The notes beneath the pieces are model-generated. The model was not told the origin of the DNA and did no database searches. It saw only the letters and a list, made by a program, of their open reading frames with translations. A stretch of 64,000 nt of DNA from Saprospiraceae bacterium (GTDB taxonomy: Bacteria; Bacteroidota; Bacteroidia; Chitinophagales; Saprospiraceae). Positions 7,671-17,339 of the stretch are shown one piece after another (the first letter of the stretch is position 1; the number at the start of each line of letters is the position of its first letter). A program made the translations under genes and the position numbers. The DNA lies in contig JADJLQ010000001.1 of assembly GCA_016709995.1 (NCBI GenBank), positions 1,708,001 through 1,772,000 on the forward strand. The letters are read 5' to 3'.

Positions 7671-10094
7671 TCATTCGCTCCTCAGGCATTTTACAGGATT
7701 CATCCAGGCAGTTTTAAGGGTTTTGCCTGCGATCGATAAAAGTACCAGGATCATAACAACCAAAACAGGTAGGGCAAATAGCCACCAGGAAATTTCAATT
7801 CTGTTTGCAAAATCATTCAGCCAGGTTTTAATGATAAAATAAGTAACCGGGATACCGATCACCATGGATGTCAAAACAGTCTTAATAAAATCTTTGGACA
7901 GCGTAATCAACAAATTGCTGGTACTGGCTCCAATTACTTTTCGGATTCCGATTTCTTTTGTACGTTTAGCTACGCTAAAAGAAGCGAGCCCAAACAGACC
8001 CAGGCATGCAATCAAGATGGCAAAAACAGTCAGTATGCCAAAGACTTTTTGAAATCTTTCATCCGCTTTAAATTGTTTGTCGTATTCTGCGTTTTGAAAA
8101 AAATAATTAAACGAGGCTCCCCGGAAATTATTTTTGTAAATGGTTTCTATGGCAGCCAACTGGTCTTTAGGATTTCCACCTGAGAATTTAATACTTCCAT
8201 TTTCCTCAAATGCTTTATCGTAATATCTATGAATAATTGGTATCTGAGCATACTTGGCAGATTCCTGATAATAATTTTTTATTACTCCCCGAATGGTCCA
8301 CTTATCTCCCCAAAAACTAAGTTCCTTTCCAATGGCTGCTTTTGCATCCTGCAAGCCCCATAATCGAATGGCTTCTTCATTGACTACTAATTCATGGGTA
8401 TCATTATTGGTACCGGGTATAAAATTTTCGCCTGCGATCACCTGAAGTCCCATCGAAGGAATATATGCTGCATCGATGGCGTTAAAATAAAAATTATAAT
8501 TATGAGGGTCGGTGTTGCCTGATAAATTCACTCCGGTAGTCGTACTAAACTGACTGGTTGATTGCCCCGGAACAGCAGTGGACAATGAAAATGAATGCAC
8601 ATTGGGAATCGCCAATACTTCATTTTTAAATTGCTGGAAATTTTCCTGATATTTTCTTTCTACAGGTGCTTTGACTACCAGGATTTGATTTACATCCACT
8701 CCCAGGTCGAAAGCCCGCATATAAGCTAATTGTTGATTGACTGTAAAAGTTTGAACCAATAATACGATCGTTACAGTAAACTGAAAAACCACTAAACCTT
8801 TGCGCAAAGATGCCCCTTTGAGAGAACGTGAAAAATTTCCTTTCAAAACAGTGACAGGCTCAAAAGAAGACAAGACTATGGCTGGGTAGATCCCCGAAAA
8901 AAGAACACTTACCACTAAAAAGCCCAATAGAATCAACCAGAAAAAAGGGTCATTAAACATACCAAAATCAGCCTGCAATCCGGCGATTGATAAAAAAGCC
9001 GTTTTGGCTAAAACAATTATGTTGAGGGCCAGGATTCCTGCAAATACATTGATCAATATTGTTTCAGTCATAAATTGCCATCTTAATTGACCCGGAGTAG
9101 ATCCTACTACTTTTCTTAAGCCTACCTCTTTCGCTCTATCCAGTGCTTTGGAAGTGGCCAGGTTGATGTAGTTCACAAAGGCACTGACAATGACCAAAAT
9201 AGCAACGCCAAGCAGAAAAAAAACAACGGTAGCACTGCCATTGGGTTCTACCTCAAAAATCTTATGCGAATACAAGTGAATGTCACCTATTTTCTGGGCA
9301 GCCAATTTTTCATTTTTCAGCTTTTTGGAATCCAGCAGCCGCTTATTGAAATTATCCAATGAGTTTAAAAAACTATTATACTGTGCACCATCAGCCAACT
9401 GAATATAAGTCAGTGTATTGTTGCCATCCCAATTATCTTCAAATTCACCATTGATGACCGGCTCCGCATACATACTGCTAAAGGAAAATATCATATCAAA
9501 TTTAAGGTGTGTATTATGTGGGCTATCAGCAGCCACGCCGACTATTTTAAAGAGGTTTTTATTGTTGCCATTAGGCATCTCGATAGTTTTGCCTAATACA
9601 TCCTTGCTGTTAAATAATCGCTTGGCGATGGTCTCCGTGATCACCGTTTCTCCAGGATGCTTAAAAATATCTTGGGTGCTGCCACTGATTAAATGATAGG
9701 AGAATATGGAAAAGAAGGAAGAATCGACTGCAAATACTTTTTCCAGCACATATTGTTGTTGATCCACTTGCACGGTCAAATTAGGCTCGCCAATAGGGTA
9801 AGCGCGAGTAAAATTTATGACTTCAGGCATTTCTCTTAAGATAAGCGGTCCAATAGGTGGATTGGTTTCACAGTCTTGTTCTGACACGGATTGGCCATCC
9901 ATATAATCGGTCGTCAACCGGACGATCTTGTCAGCATTATGATGCATATTTTCATAGGATAATTCAAATCTGACATATTGTATGATGAGCAAAGTGATGG
10001 CCAGTCCAGACGACAAACCGAGTAAATTGATCACAGTAAACGTGCCGTTTTTGGTGAAAGTTCTCAAAGCCAGGAGCAGATAATTTTTGAACAT
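7671..10094 (-). CDS. MacB/FtsX-like ABC transporter permease
   Basis: The 807-aa protein has two MacB-PCD/FtsX modules. There is an N-terminal TM segment (about 18-38), a large extracytoplasmic domain, and three TM helices with the FtsX motif AKEVGLRKVVGSTPGQLRWQF (given in part; about 320-340). A second periplasmic domain follows and a closing set of TM helices with TKEIGIRKVIGAS (about 700). This double layout is common for Bacteroidota permeases that work with a separate LolD-like ATPase and move lipoproteins, peptides or toxic compounds. No ATPase gene is adjacent. It lies inside the pectin locus but no functional link can be read. Overlapping palindromes about 160 bp upstream may control it. 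Confidence 0.85.
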   Translation of the reverse strand: MFKNYLLLALRTFTKNGTFTVINLLGLSSGLAITLLIIQYVRFELSYENMHHNADKIVRLTTDYMDGQSVSEQDCETNPPIGPLILREMPEVINFTRAYPIGEPNLTVQVDQQQYVLEKVFAVDSSFFSIFSYHLISGSTQDIFKHPGETVITETIAKRLFNSKDVLGKTIEMPNGNNKNLFKIVGVAADSPHNTHLKFDMIFSFSSMYAEPVINGEFEDNWDGNNTLTYIQLADGAQYNSFLNSLDNFNKRLLDSKKLKNEKLAAQKIGDIHLYSHKIFEVEPNGSATVVFFLLGVAILVIVSAFVNYINLATSKALDRAKEVGLRKVVGSTPGQLRWQFMTETILINVFAGILALNIIVLAKTAFLSIAGLQADFGMFNDPFFWLILLGFLVVSVLFSGIYPAIVLSSFEPVTVLKGNFSRSLKGASLRKGLVVFQFTVTIVLLVQTFTVNQQLAYMRAFDLGVDVNQILVVKAPVERKYQENFQQFKNEVLAIPNVHSFSLSTAVPGQSTSQFSTTTGVNLSGNTDPHNYNFYFNAIDAAYIPSMGLQVIAGENFIPGTNNDTHELVVNEEAIRLWGLQDAKAAIGKELSFWGDKWTIRGVIKNYYQESAKYAQIPIIHRYYDKAFEENGSIKFSGGNPKDQLAAIETIYKNNFRGASFNYFFQNAEYDKQFKADERFQKVFGILTVFAILIACLGLFGLASFSVAKRTKEIGIRKVIGASTSNLLITLSKDFIKTVLTSMVIGIPVTYFIIKTWLNDFANRIEISWWLFALPVLVVMILVLLSIAGKTLKTAWMNPVKCLRSE

Positions 10095-10251
10095 GTTTTA
10101 TTATAATTTCTATACTGGTGTCAGTTTAACAAGGATATTTCATCTTTCGAATGATTCGTAAAATGACTATACTGGATCAAATGCATAGGGGATGCCAAAA
10201 GCGTATATCCTTGATAATTAATATTTTAAGTATTTCGACCTGGTAATTGCT

Positions 10252-10271
10252 GTTCGATAACGAACATCGTT
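10252..10271. promoter_or_regulatory. Overlapping palindromes upstream of the permease
   Basis: GTTCGATAACGAAC (10252-10265) is a perfect inverted repeat with a 4-base centre. It overlaps AACGAACATCGTT (10259-10271), a second inverted repeat. On the minus strand it shares TCGTTATCG with the LacI operator candidates. It could be a weaker third site or an unrelated operator. Confidence 0.35.
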
Positions 10272-10324
10272 GTATCATTATAGATCGATAGTGGTCTATT
10301 CCATTTAGGTTACACCCGCTTTCT

Positions 10325-11331
10325 TTAAATCACCGGGTTGCTGGAAGCTCTGATATTCAATTGTATCGGCAACTCCTTTTTGTGAAACAATCCACTTTTG
10401 TCGGTGCCATCCAATATATCAAGCAGGATCTTAGCAGCATGCCGCCCCAGGGCTTCTGCAGGTTGTGTCACTGTGGTCAGGGGCGGATTCAACAAATGGG
10501 CTACATTGATGTTGGTAAATCCAACGAAAGCTATTTCTTCAGGAATTTTTATTTTCAAATCGACTACGGCAGCATAACAACTCAACGCAAGGCGGTCACT
10601 GGCAGAAAACAACGCATCCGGTTTTTCCTTTTTAATCAGTTCGATGATGATGCGTTTAATCGTGTTGGTATCGAATTCACAATATTTGACCAGGTTTTCG
10701 TCAAACGGTATATGGTATTTTTCCAAAGCTGCCCGGTAGCCCGCCAAGCGTTCTTTGGTGATGGATAGTACGGGTGGGCTCGTGATATGGGCTATCATGG
10801 CGGCCTGAGAGGATTAAATGTTCAATAGTTTCAAAAGCTCCGCGAAAATTGTCTGCCACGATTTTGTTGGCATCAAAGGTATTCGGCACTCGATCAAAGT
10901 ACACGATGGGGAATCCATCTTTCTGCAATTCTTTCAACATACTTAGTTCACTGGCATTGCCGGATAAGGATAAGATGACTCCATCCAGTTTTCTGCTCAA
11001 AGCATGTCTAAGGCAGTCCACTTCTTTTTCATGTGACTCATGCGTCTGAAGGATCATCACATGGTATCCTCTTTCCTGCGCGATCTCTTCGATGCCATTG
11101 ATCGCATTGGAAAAAAATTATTGGCTATTTCAGTGACAGTCACCCCAATGGCACGACTTTTATTTTCTTTTAAACTTAAGGCAATAGGATTGGGCTGGTA
11201 ATTCACTTCACCAGCGTAATCCAGCACCCGTTTTTTAGTATCTATGCTAATCTCATGGCTACCTCGTAAAGCCCAGGATACCGTAGAGCTCGACAGTCCC
11301 AATATTTTTGCAATATCTTTTATAGTTACAT
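10325..11331 (-). pseudogene. LacI-family transcriptional regulator, three frameshifts
   Basis: Three overlapping reading frames together encode a complete LacI/GalR regulator. The first has the HTH (VTIKDIAKILGLSSSTVSWA, then hinge NPIALSLKENKSRAIGV). The second holds the first half of the sugar-binding domain (GVILSLSGN, FPIVYFDR, VVADNFRGAFETIEHL). The third holds the rest (AHITSPPVLSITKERLAGYR, PDALFSASDRLALS, VGFTN, LTTVTQPAEALGRHAAKILL). Breaks: ATG at 11331 is followed directly by TAA and needs one extra base to reach VTIKDIA; a 7-A run near 11111-11117 lacks one base; another indel lies near 10797. GAGGAG sits four bases before the ATG. It is divergent from kduD with an operator candidate between, so it is probably the pectin repressor if functional. 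A low-quality G-rich block lies 700 bp away, so sequencing error is possible. Confidence 0.8.
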
Positions 11332-11418
11332 TTTGCTCCTCAATAGCTCAGTTAAGGATGAGATAGGCTGGTAAATATAGTACCAATAAAAAAAAATTCT
11401 TTGAAAATATGCTTTGGG

Positions 11419-11444
11419 ATCGTTCCCGATATCGATTGCATAAA
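11419..11444. promoter_or_regulatory. LacI-type operator candidate, copy 2
   Basis: ATCGTTCCCGATATCGAT followed by TGCATAAA, identical at 24 of 26 positions to 977-1002. It sits between the divergent lacI and kduD, about 90 bp from each start, the usual place for an autoregulated LacI-family operator. That the adjacent regulator binds here is inferred. Confidence 0.65.
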
Positions 11445-11490
11445 AAAACAAGCCTTTTATTGTCAAGCTTTCTGGAAGGATTGCTTATTC

Positions 11491-11521
11491 TTGTAACCCT
11501 TCTTGGTGCGTAGTACCTTTG
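11491..11521 (+). promoter_or_regulatory. Putative Bacteroidota promoter of kduD
   Basis: TTG at 11491-11493 and TACCTTTG at 11514-11521 fit the -33 TTTG / -7 TAnnTTTG pattern of Bacteroidota with a 20-base spacer. The kduD ATG follows 10 bases later, implying a very short leader. The operator candidate lies about 50 bp upstream of the -33 box. Confidence 0.45.
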
Positions 11522-11531
11522 ACTGTAAATT

Positions 11532-12287
<756 letters not shown>

Positions 12288-12306
12288 ATAATATAAAATA
12301 TATAAT

Positions 12307-13137
12307 ATGAAAGCAAAATATGAAAGTAGCCCACGAGAAGTGGAACGGATGAATACCCTGGAGCTAAGGGAAAATTTTTTGGTGGAAGATGTATTCATCA
12401 ATGATAGTTGTGTCATGACTTATACCCACTACGACCGGATGATATTAGGGGGCATATTGCCTGTCTTTAAGAGTTTGACCTTACACACTTATCCTGAGCT
12501 TAAATCTGAATATTTCCTGGAAAGGCGCGAAGTGGGCATCATCAACCTTGGTGGCCCCGGCACCATCACCGCCGATGTGCAAAAATTTGAAGTACAGAGA
12601 CTGGGCTGTGTATACCTGGGCAAAGGCACGCAAGAAGTGACCTTTGAGTCCGCGGACACTGATAACCCAGCCAGGTTCTTTTTATTATCTGCACCCGCGC
12701 ATACTAATTTTCCCAATACTCATTTTACAAAAGAAGAAGCCTTCCCGGTCAATCTGGGTTCTGCAGACACCGCCAATATTCGCACGATCTATAAGTATAT
12801 TCACCAGGACGGTATCATGAGCTGCCAGTTGGTCATGGGACTGACCGTATTGAGTGCAGGCAATATCTGGAATACGATGCCACCGCATACCCATGACCGA
12901 CGCAGTGAAGTATATTTTTACTTTGACATTCCAGACAATCATGGGGTGATGCATTTTATGGGCAAGCCTGTTGAAACCCGTCACTTATGGGTGCAAAACC
13001 ATCAAGCGATCATCTCTCCGCCCTGGAGCATCCACGCCGGAGCAGGATCGGCCAGCTATGCTTTTATTTGGGGAATGGCTGGTGAAAACAAAGATTTTAC
13101 AGATATGGATCCCGTAGACCTCAACTACCTGAGATAA
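12307..13137 (+). CDS. kduI: 5-keto-4-deoxyuronate isomerase
   Basis: 276 aa, the normal family length. Cupin metal ligands are visible: H194 and H196 in PPHTHDRRSE, E201, and H243 in WSIHAGAG. Further family blocks are YFLERREVGIINLGG and LGKGTQEV. KduI converts 4-deoxy-5-ketouronate (from unsaturated galacturonate released by pectate lyases) into 2,5-diketo-3-deoxygluconate, which KduD then reduces. Cytoplasmic, no signal peptide. It follows kduD by 19 bp and precedes the CE12-GH28 gene by 39 bp, so the three probably form one operon. Confidence 0.95.
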   Translation: MKAKYESSPREVERMNTLELRENFLVEDVFINDSCVMTYTHYDRMILGGILPVFKSLTLHTYPELKSEYFLERREVGIINLGGPGTITADVQKFEVQRLGCVYLGKGTQEVTFESADTDNPARFFLLSAPAHTNFPNTHFTKEEAFPVNLGSADTANIRTIYKYIHQDGIMSCQLVMGLTVLSAGNIWNTMPPHTHDRRSEVYFYFDIPDNHGVMHFMGKPVETRHLWVQNHQAIISPPWSIHAGAGSASYAFIWGMAGENKDFTDMDPVDLNYLR

Positions 13138-13176
13138 CCTATGGTTGATTTGAATATTGATTAAAACCTCCTTCTT

Positions 13177-15519
13177 GTGAAACACTTATTGTTATTTGTC
13201 TTTTTGCTGACCCTGGTGGCTTTTGCCCCTACTCCAGACAAGGTTAGAGTTTTTATGATTGGCGACAGTACGATGGCCAATAAAAATCCTTATGACGCGC
13301 CGGAGACAGGCTGGGGACAAGTGTTTCATGAATTGTTCAGCGAAACGGTGGAGATCCAGAATCATGCCCGCAATGGACGCAGTACCAAAAGTTTTCGTGA
13401 CCTGGGTCATTGGGATGTGGTCTACAACCAATTGCAACCAGGTGATTATGTTTTTATACAGTTTGGACACAATGATCAGAAGCAGGACGATCCTGCCAGG
13501 TATGCAGCTGCGCAGACCGATTACCGGGCCAACTTAAAACGGTATATATCCGAAGTACAGTCCAAAGGCGCTTATCCTGTCCTGCTGACCCCTATCAATA
13601 GGAGAAAATTTGATACCAATGGCACGTTTATTGATCAGCACGGAGAGTATCCGGCCGTGGTGAGAGCAGTAGCCAATGAACTTCATGTACCGCTCCTGGA
13701 TATGCACGAGTCCAGTCAGCGATTATTAGAGCAAATAGGTGATAGTGCCAGTACGTACCTGTATATGCATGTGCGTCCGGGAGTCTATGCCAAATTTCCA
13801 AATGGCTTGATCGACAATACCCATTTTACACCATATGGGGCTCGTGTCATGGCCAAATTGGCTGCTGAGGCATTGGTGACTACAGGTCATCCTTTGCGCA
13901 ATTTTTTAAAAAAATCGGTTTACCCGGGCAATTTTGAGTACCAACTCCCGTCAGTCAACTCCATGCAGTTCAGAAAAGATACCTTCAACATAGAAAAGTA
14001 TGGAGCCAAAAGCGGAGGAATCCTGCTTTGTCACCCAGCCATCAACCAGGCAATAGAGATGGCGTCGGATCAAGGCGGTGGCGTCGTCCTGGTACCCAAA
14101 GGATTCTGGTTAGCCGGTCCAATCGTGTTACGCAGCCATGTCAATCTACACCTGGAAGAAGGTGCTTTTATTCAATTTTCAGATAACCGGAAGGACTACC
14201 CGGTGATACAGACTACCTGGGAAGGCCAGGAAGCTTATCGGTGCCAGGCGCCTGTATCCGGGGTCCACCTCGACCATATTGCCATCACCGGCAAAGGACT
14301 CATGGACGGTGCAGGTCAGGTATGGAAACAAGTCAAAAAAGATAAATTGACCGAATCCCAATGGAAGACGCTCGTAAAATCGGGAGGAGTGGTCAATGAA
14401 AAAGGGGACAGTTGGTATCCATCAGCTCAATCCAAATATGGCCATGAACATACCGATTGGACTAATAAAAAAACGGAGGGCAAAACCAAAGCAGATTATG
14501 AAGCTATTCGCGATTTTCTCAGACCCAATATGGTTAGCCTGACTTCGTGTACCAATGTATTATTAGAAGATCTAACCTTCTTAAATTCGCCGGCCTGGAC
14601 CTTGCATCCGCTTTTGTGCGAACATTTCATCTTGAGAAATGTGCATGTTAAAAATCCCTGGTATGGTCAGAACAATGATGCCCTCGACCTGGAGTCCTGC
14701 ACCAATGGCATCGTCGAAGGCTGCACCTTTGATACCGGCGATGATGCGATCACGATCAAGTCTGGCAGAGACGAACAAGGCAGAAAGCGTGGAGTAGCCA
14801 CCTCCAATTTCATCATTCGAAATACCACTGTGTTTCACGGTCATGGTGGTTTTGTCATTGGGTCTGAAATGTCTGGTGGTGTCCACCATTTATATGTCAA
14901 TAATTGCAATTTTTTGGGAACAGATATAGGCTTGAGATTTAAAACTACCCGTGGACGGGGTGGCGTGGTGGAAGATATCTTCATCTCTGACATCAATATG
15001 AACAATATACTTGGTGATGCCATACGCTTCAATATGTATTACGAAGCCAAAGATCCGGTAGCACTGGAAGGTGAAAACCGGGGCCTGCCCGCCATGGAAG
15101 CCCAACCCTTTGCAGCATCCACCCCGGTATTTAAAAATTTTTTTATGGATCGTATCTATTGCCAAGGAGCGGGTACTGCTATCGTGATGCGCGGACTGCC
15201 CGAATCCAGGGTTGAACATGTCATCCTCAGCAACAGCAATATTGTATCTACCCAGGGCGCTCAAATCACGGAAGCTAAAAATATTACCCTTCAAAATGTC
15301 AAGCTCTACAATACCGATAAAAAAGTATTTCAACTCAACAATGTAGAAGGTCTGACTATAGACCGGTTTGATTATTCTGCTGGCAAAGCTGTTTTAATGG
15401 AAGTGAATGGAGCAAATTCCAGTGCTATCACGATCAGCAATACCCAGGACAAACAATTAAAGGAAAAGTCGACCTTCCTGATGAAAGCAAAGAAAAGTGC
15501 CGTACAGTGGAAGAAATGA
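13177..15519 (+). CDS. Secreted fusion of rhamnogalacturonan acetylesterase (CE12) and polygalacturonase (GH28)
   Basis: 780 aa, GTG start, signal peptide ending near AFAPTPD. Residues about 22-245 are an SGNH esterase: VFMIGDSTM (Ser31), the ARNGRST block, IQFGHNDQ and DNTHFTPYG with the Asp/His pair. Residues about 268-730 are a right-handed beta-helix of family GH28. Its catalytic set is complete: NNDALDLES (NxD), DTGDDAITIKSG (DD), GHGGFVIGSEM (GHG) and RFKTTRGRG (RxK). One polypeptide would deacetylate and hydrolyse pectin backbone. Family knowledge places it in the periplasm or on the cell surface. It is the last gene of the kduD-kduI unit. Confidence 0.92.
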   Translation: MKHLLLFVFLLTLVAFAPTPDKVRVFMIGDSTMANKNPYDAPETGWGQVFHELFSETVEIQNHARNGRSTKSFRDLGHWDVVYNQLQPGDYVFIQFGHNDQKQDDPARYAAAQTDYRANLKRYISEVQSKGAYPVLLTPINRRKFDTNGTFIDQHGEYPAVVRAVANELHVPLLDMHESSQRLLEQIGDSASTYLYMHVRPGVYAKFPNGLIDNTHFTPYGARVMAKLAAEALVTTGHPLRNFLKKSVYPGNFEYQLPSVNSMQFRKDTFNIEKYGAKSGGILLCHPAINQAIEMASDQGGGVVLVPKGFWLAGPIVLRSHVNLHLEEGAFIQFSDNRKDYPVIQTTWEGQEAYRCQAPVSGVHLDHIAITGKGLMDGAGQVWKQVKKDKLTESQWKTLVKSGGVVNEKGDSWYPSAQSKYGHEHTDWTNKKTEGKTKADYEAIRDFLRPNMVSLTSCTNVLLEDLTFLNSPAWTLHPLLCEHFILRNVHVKNPWYGQNNDALDLESCTNGIVEGCTFDTGDDAITIKSGRDEQGRKRGVATSNFIIRNTTVFHGHGGFVIGSEMSGGVHHLYVNNCNFLGTDIGLRFKTTRGRGGVVEDIFISDINMNNILGDAIRFNMYYEAKDPVALEGENRGLPAMEAQPFAASTPVFKNFFMDRIYCQGAGTAIVMRGLPESRVEHVILSNSNIVSTQGAQITEAKNITLQNVKLYNTDKKVFQLNNVEGLTIDRFDYSAGKAVLMEVNGANSSAITISNTQDKQLKEKSTFLMKAKKSAVQWKK

Positions 15520-15611
15520 ATTGGTAGAGGGTAGGTGTGCGTTCAAGGGAATAGGTGAACAAAGCAAACTAAGTCTGATATATTTTATTGAAGGCTTGAC
15601 AAGTTCAAATA

Positions 15612-17339
15612 CTACACTGCTTTTAGCAAAGTCAAAATAAACGTACTTCCAACACCTAATTCACTATCTACCATAATTTGACCACCTTGAGCTTCTATAA
15701 ACTCTTTGCTTATCGCCAGGCCAAGGCCAGTTCCTTCCTTTTCAGTTCCCGGCACTCTGAAATAACGGTCAAAAATTTTATCCTTGTACTGGGGTGCAAT
15801 CCCCCGGCCCGTGTCTTTTATAGCTATTTGAATATGGTGTGAAGTTTGCCTGATAGACAGGAACACAGTAGCATGTTCATAAGAATAGCGGATGGCATTG
15901 GAGATCAGGTTGATCAATACCCAGGCGGTCTTTTCACTATCCACCATCACTTCTGAAATCTGCTCTGGACAATCAATGTCAAGTTTAATTTTCTTCTGTT
16001 CGGCTACGTTCCTAGTTGCATTAATGGCATAAAATAAAATTTCTTTCGGATCGGAAGGTAAAATAGAGAGTTGGATATTACCACTTTCTACCTGAGTCAT
16101 ATTGAGTAATTCACCGGTAATGTTCAAGAGTCTATCTGCATCTTCTTTTATACTGGCCAACAGATTTTTTTGTTCATCATTCAATGGACCGATTTGATCT
16201 TTTTCCATTAGTTGCAAACTCATTTTTATCGAGGATATAGGCGTTTTAAATTCATGGGAAACGGTTGCGATGAAATTTGTTTTGGCAAAGTCCAATTCTT
16301 TATAAGCTGTTACATTCCTTAAAAAAATTACATGTCCGACCAGTTTTTGAGCTTTTTCTCCGGTAGGGGTAATTGAAATATGCAAGGTCTCTTTTTCAAA
16401 ATAACTTTCTTTATTTCCGGCATAAATTTTTATAGGCCTCTTTTTATATAAATTTTCATTTTCCTCATTGAATAAATCCTGAACCAATGTCCTGATCAAA
16501 TCATTTTTAATGCCTAATTCTTGCGCAGACTTCCCGATGAATTCAGATCGTTTTAGCCCGGATATATTTATAGCTTCTTCATTGGCAAAGATGATCATTA
16601 AATCATTGTCTAATCCGATGACCGGATCGTGCATATTATTGATTAATGTTTCAATCCGCTTTTTCTCCATCATGATTTTAGCGAGGTTGCTTTTATTGTA
16701 TTCCTCTAATTTAACAGCCATGGTATTAAATGAAGTAGCCAATTGACCATATTCGCTGTGACTTTCAAAATGTACCCGTTCAGCATAATTATTGGCCGCA
16801 ATCTGTTTGATACTTTCCGTTAGCTCTCTAATTGGATTGGCTATATTGGATGGCAAATTTACCAATAGAATAAAAGCAATTAAAAAGCACAAAGTGCCAG
16901 TCATTGCAATCCAGAGTACAGCTTCGTCTGCCGTACGCTTTGCTTTATCACTTTTTCGCTCGATGGCATGCATATTCATATCCATTATTTGAAATAAATT
17001 ATTGTGAATACTGATTAAGAACAAAGTATCTGAAATGTTTGTCTTTAATTCTTCATAGTTGTCCCTCAGTTCATTTGTAATCTCTGCTTCTCCCATCTCA
17101 GTGATATTATTTTCCTGCTTTATAAGACTGGCTTCGAACTTTTTTAAATCATACCTATTTTTTTGTTGCAATGCGGAAAGCATATTTCGGCTGTATTGTA
17201 AACTCTTATAATTGGCGGCAATTATATTTTCCGTGTCGCTTTTTAATGCATTAATATAATATGTGGCTACTATATTCAATATAAAGATGAGCAGGAACAG
17301 CAGACCTACTCCCAGGTATAATTTAGTTTTAATTTTCAT
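15612..17339 (-). CDS. Membrane sensor histidine kinase of the kdp cluster
   Basis: 575 aa. TM1 about 8-28, a helical periplasmic sensor region, TM2 about 143-163, HAMP (ANPIRELTESIKQIA), PAS (DPVIGLDNDLMIIFANEEA), HisKA with the phospho-acceptor in FIATVSHEFKTPISS, and HATPase boxes NLISNAIRYS, DTGRGI and GTGLGLAIS. Its ATG overlaps the stop of the KdpD sensor gene by one base (TAATG), so translation is coupled. It supplies the kinase that the neighbouring KdpD fragment lacks. The likely partner is the NtrC-type regulator at 23.3 kb; this pairing is inferred from the cluster. Confidence 0.9.
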   Translation of the reverse strand: MKIKTKLYLGVGLLFLLIFILNIVATYYINALKSDTENIIAANYKSLQYSRNMLSALQQKNRYDLKKFEASLIKQENNITEMGEAEITNELRDNYEELKTNISDTLFLISIHNNLFQIMDMNMHAIERKSDKAKRTADEAVLWIAMTGTLCFLIAFILLVNLPSNIANPIRELTESIKQIAANNYAERVHFESHSEYGQLATSFNTMAVKLEEYNKSNLAKIMMEKKRIETLINNMHDPVIGLDNDLMIIFANEEAINISGLKRSEFIGKSAQELGIKNDLIRTLVQDLFNEENENLYKKRPIKIYAGNKESYFEKETLHISITPTGEKAQKLVGHVIFLRNVTAYKELDFAKTNFIATVSHEFKTPISSIKMSLQLMEKDQIGPLNDEQKNLLASIKEDADRLLNITGELLNMTQVESGNIQLSILPSDPKEILFYAINATRNVAEQKKIKLDIDCPEQISEVMVDSEKTAWVLINLISNAIRYSYEHATVFLSIRQTSHHIQIAIKDTGRGIAPQYKDKIFDRYFRVPGTEKEGTGLGLAISKEFIEAQGGQIMVDSELGVGSTFILTLLKAV

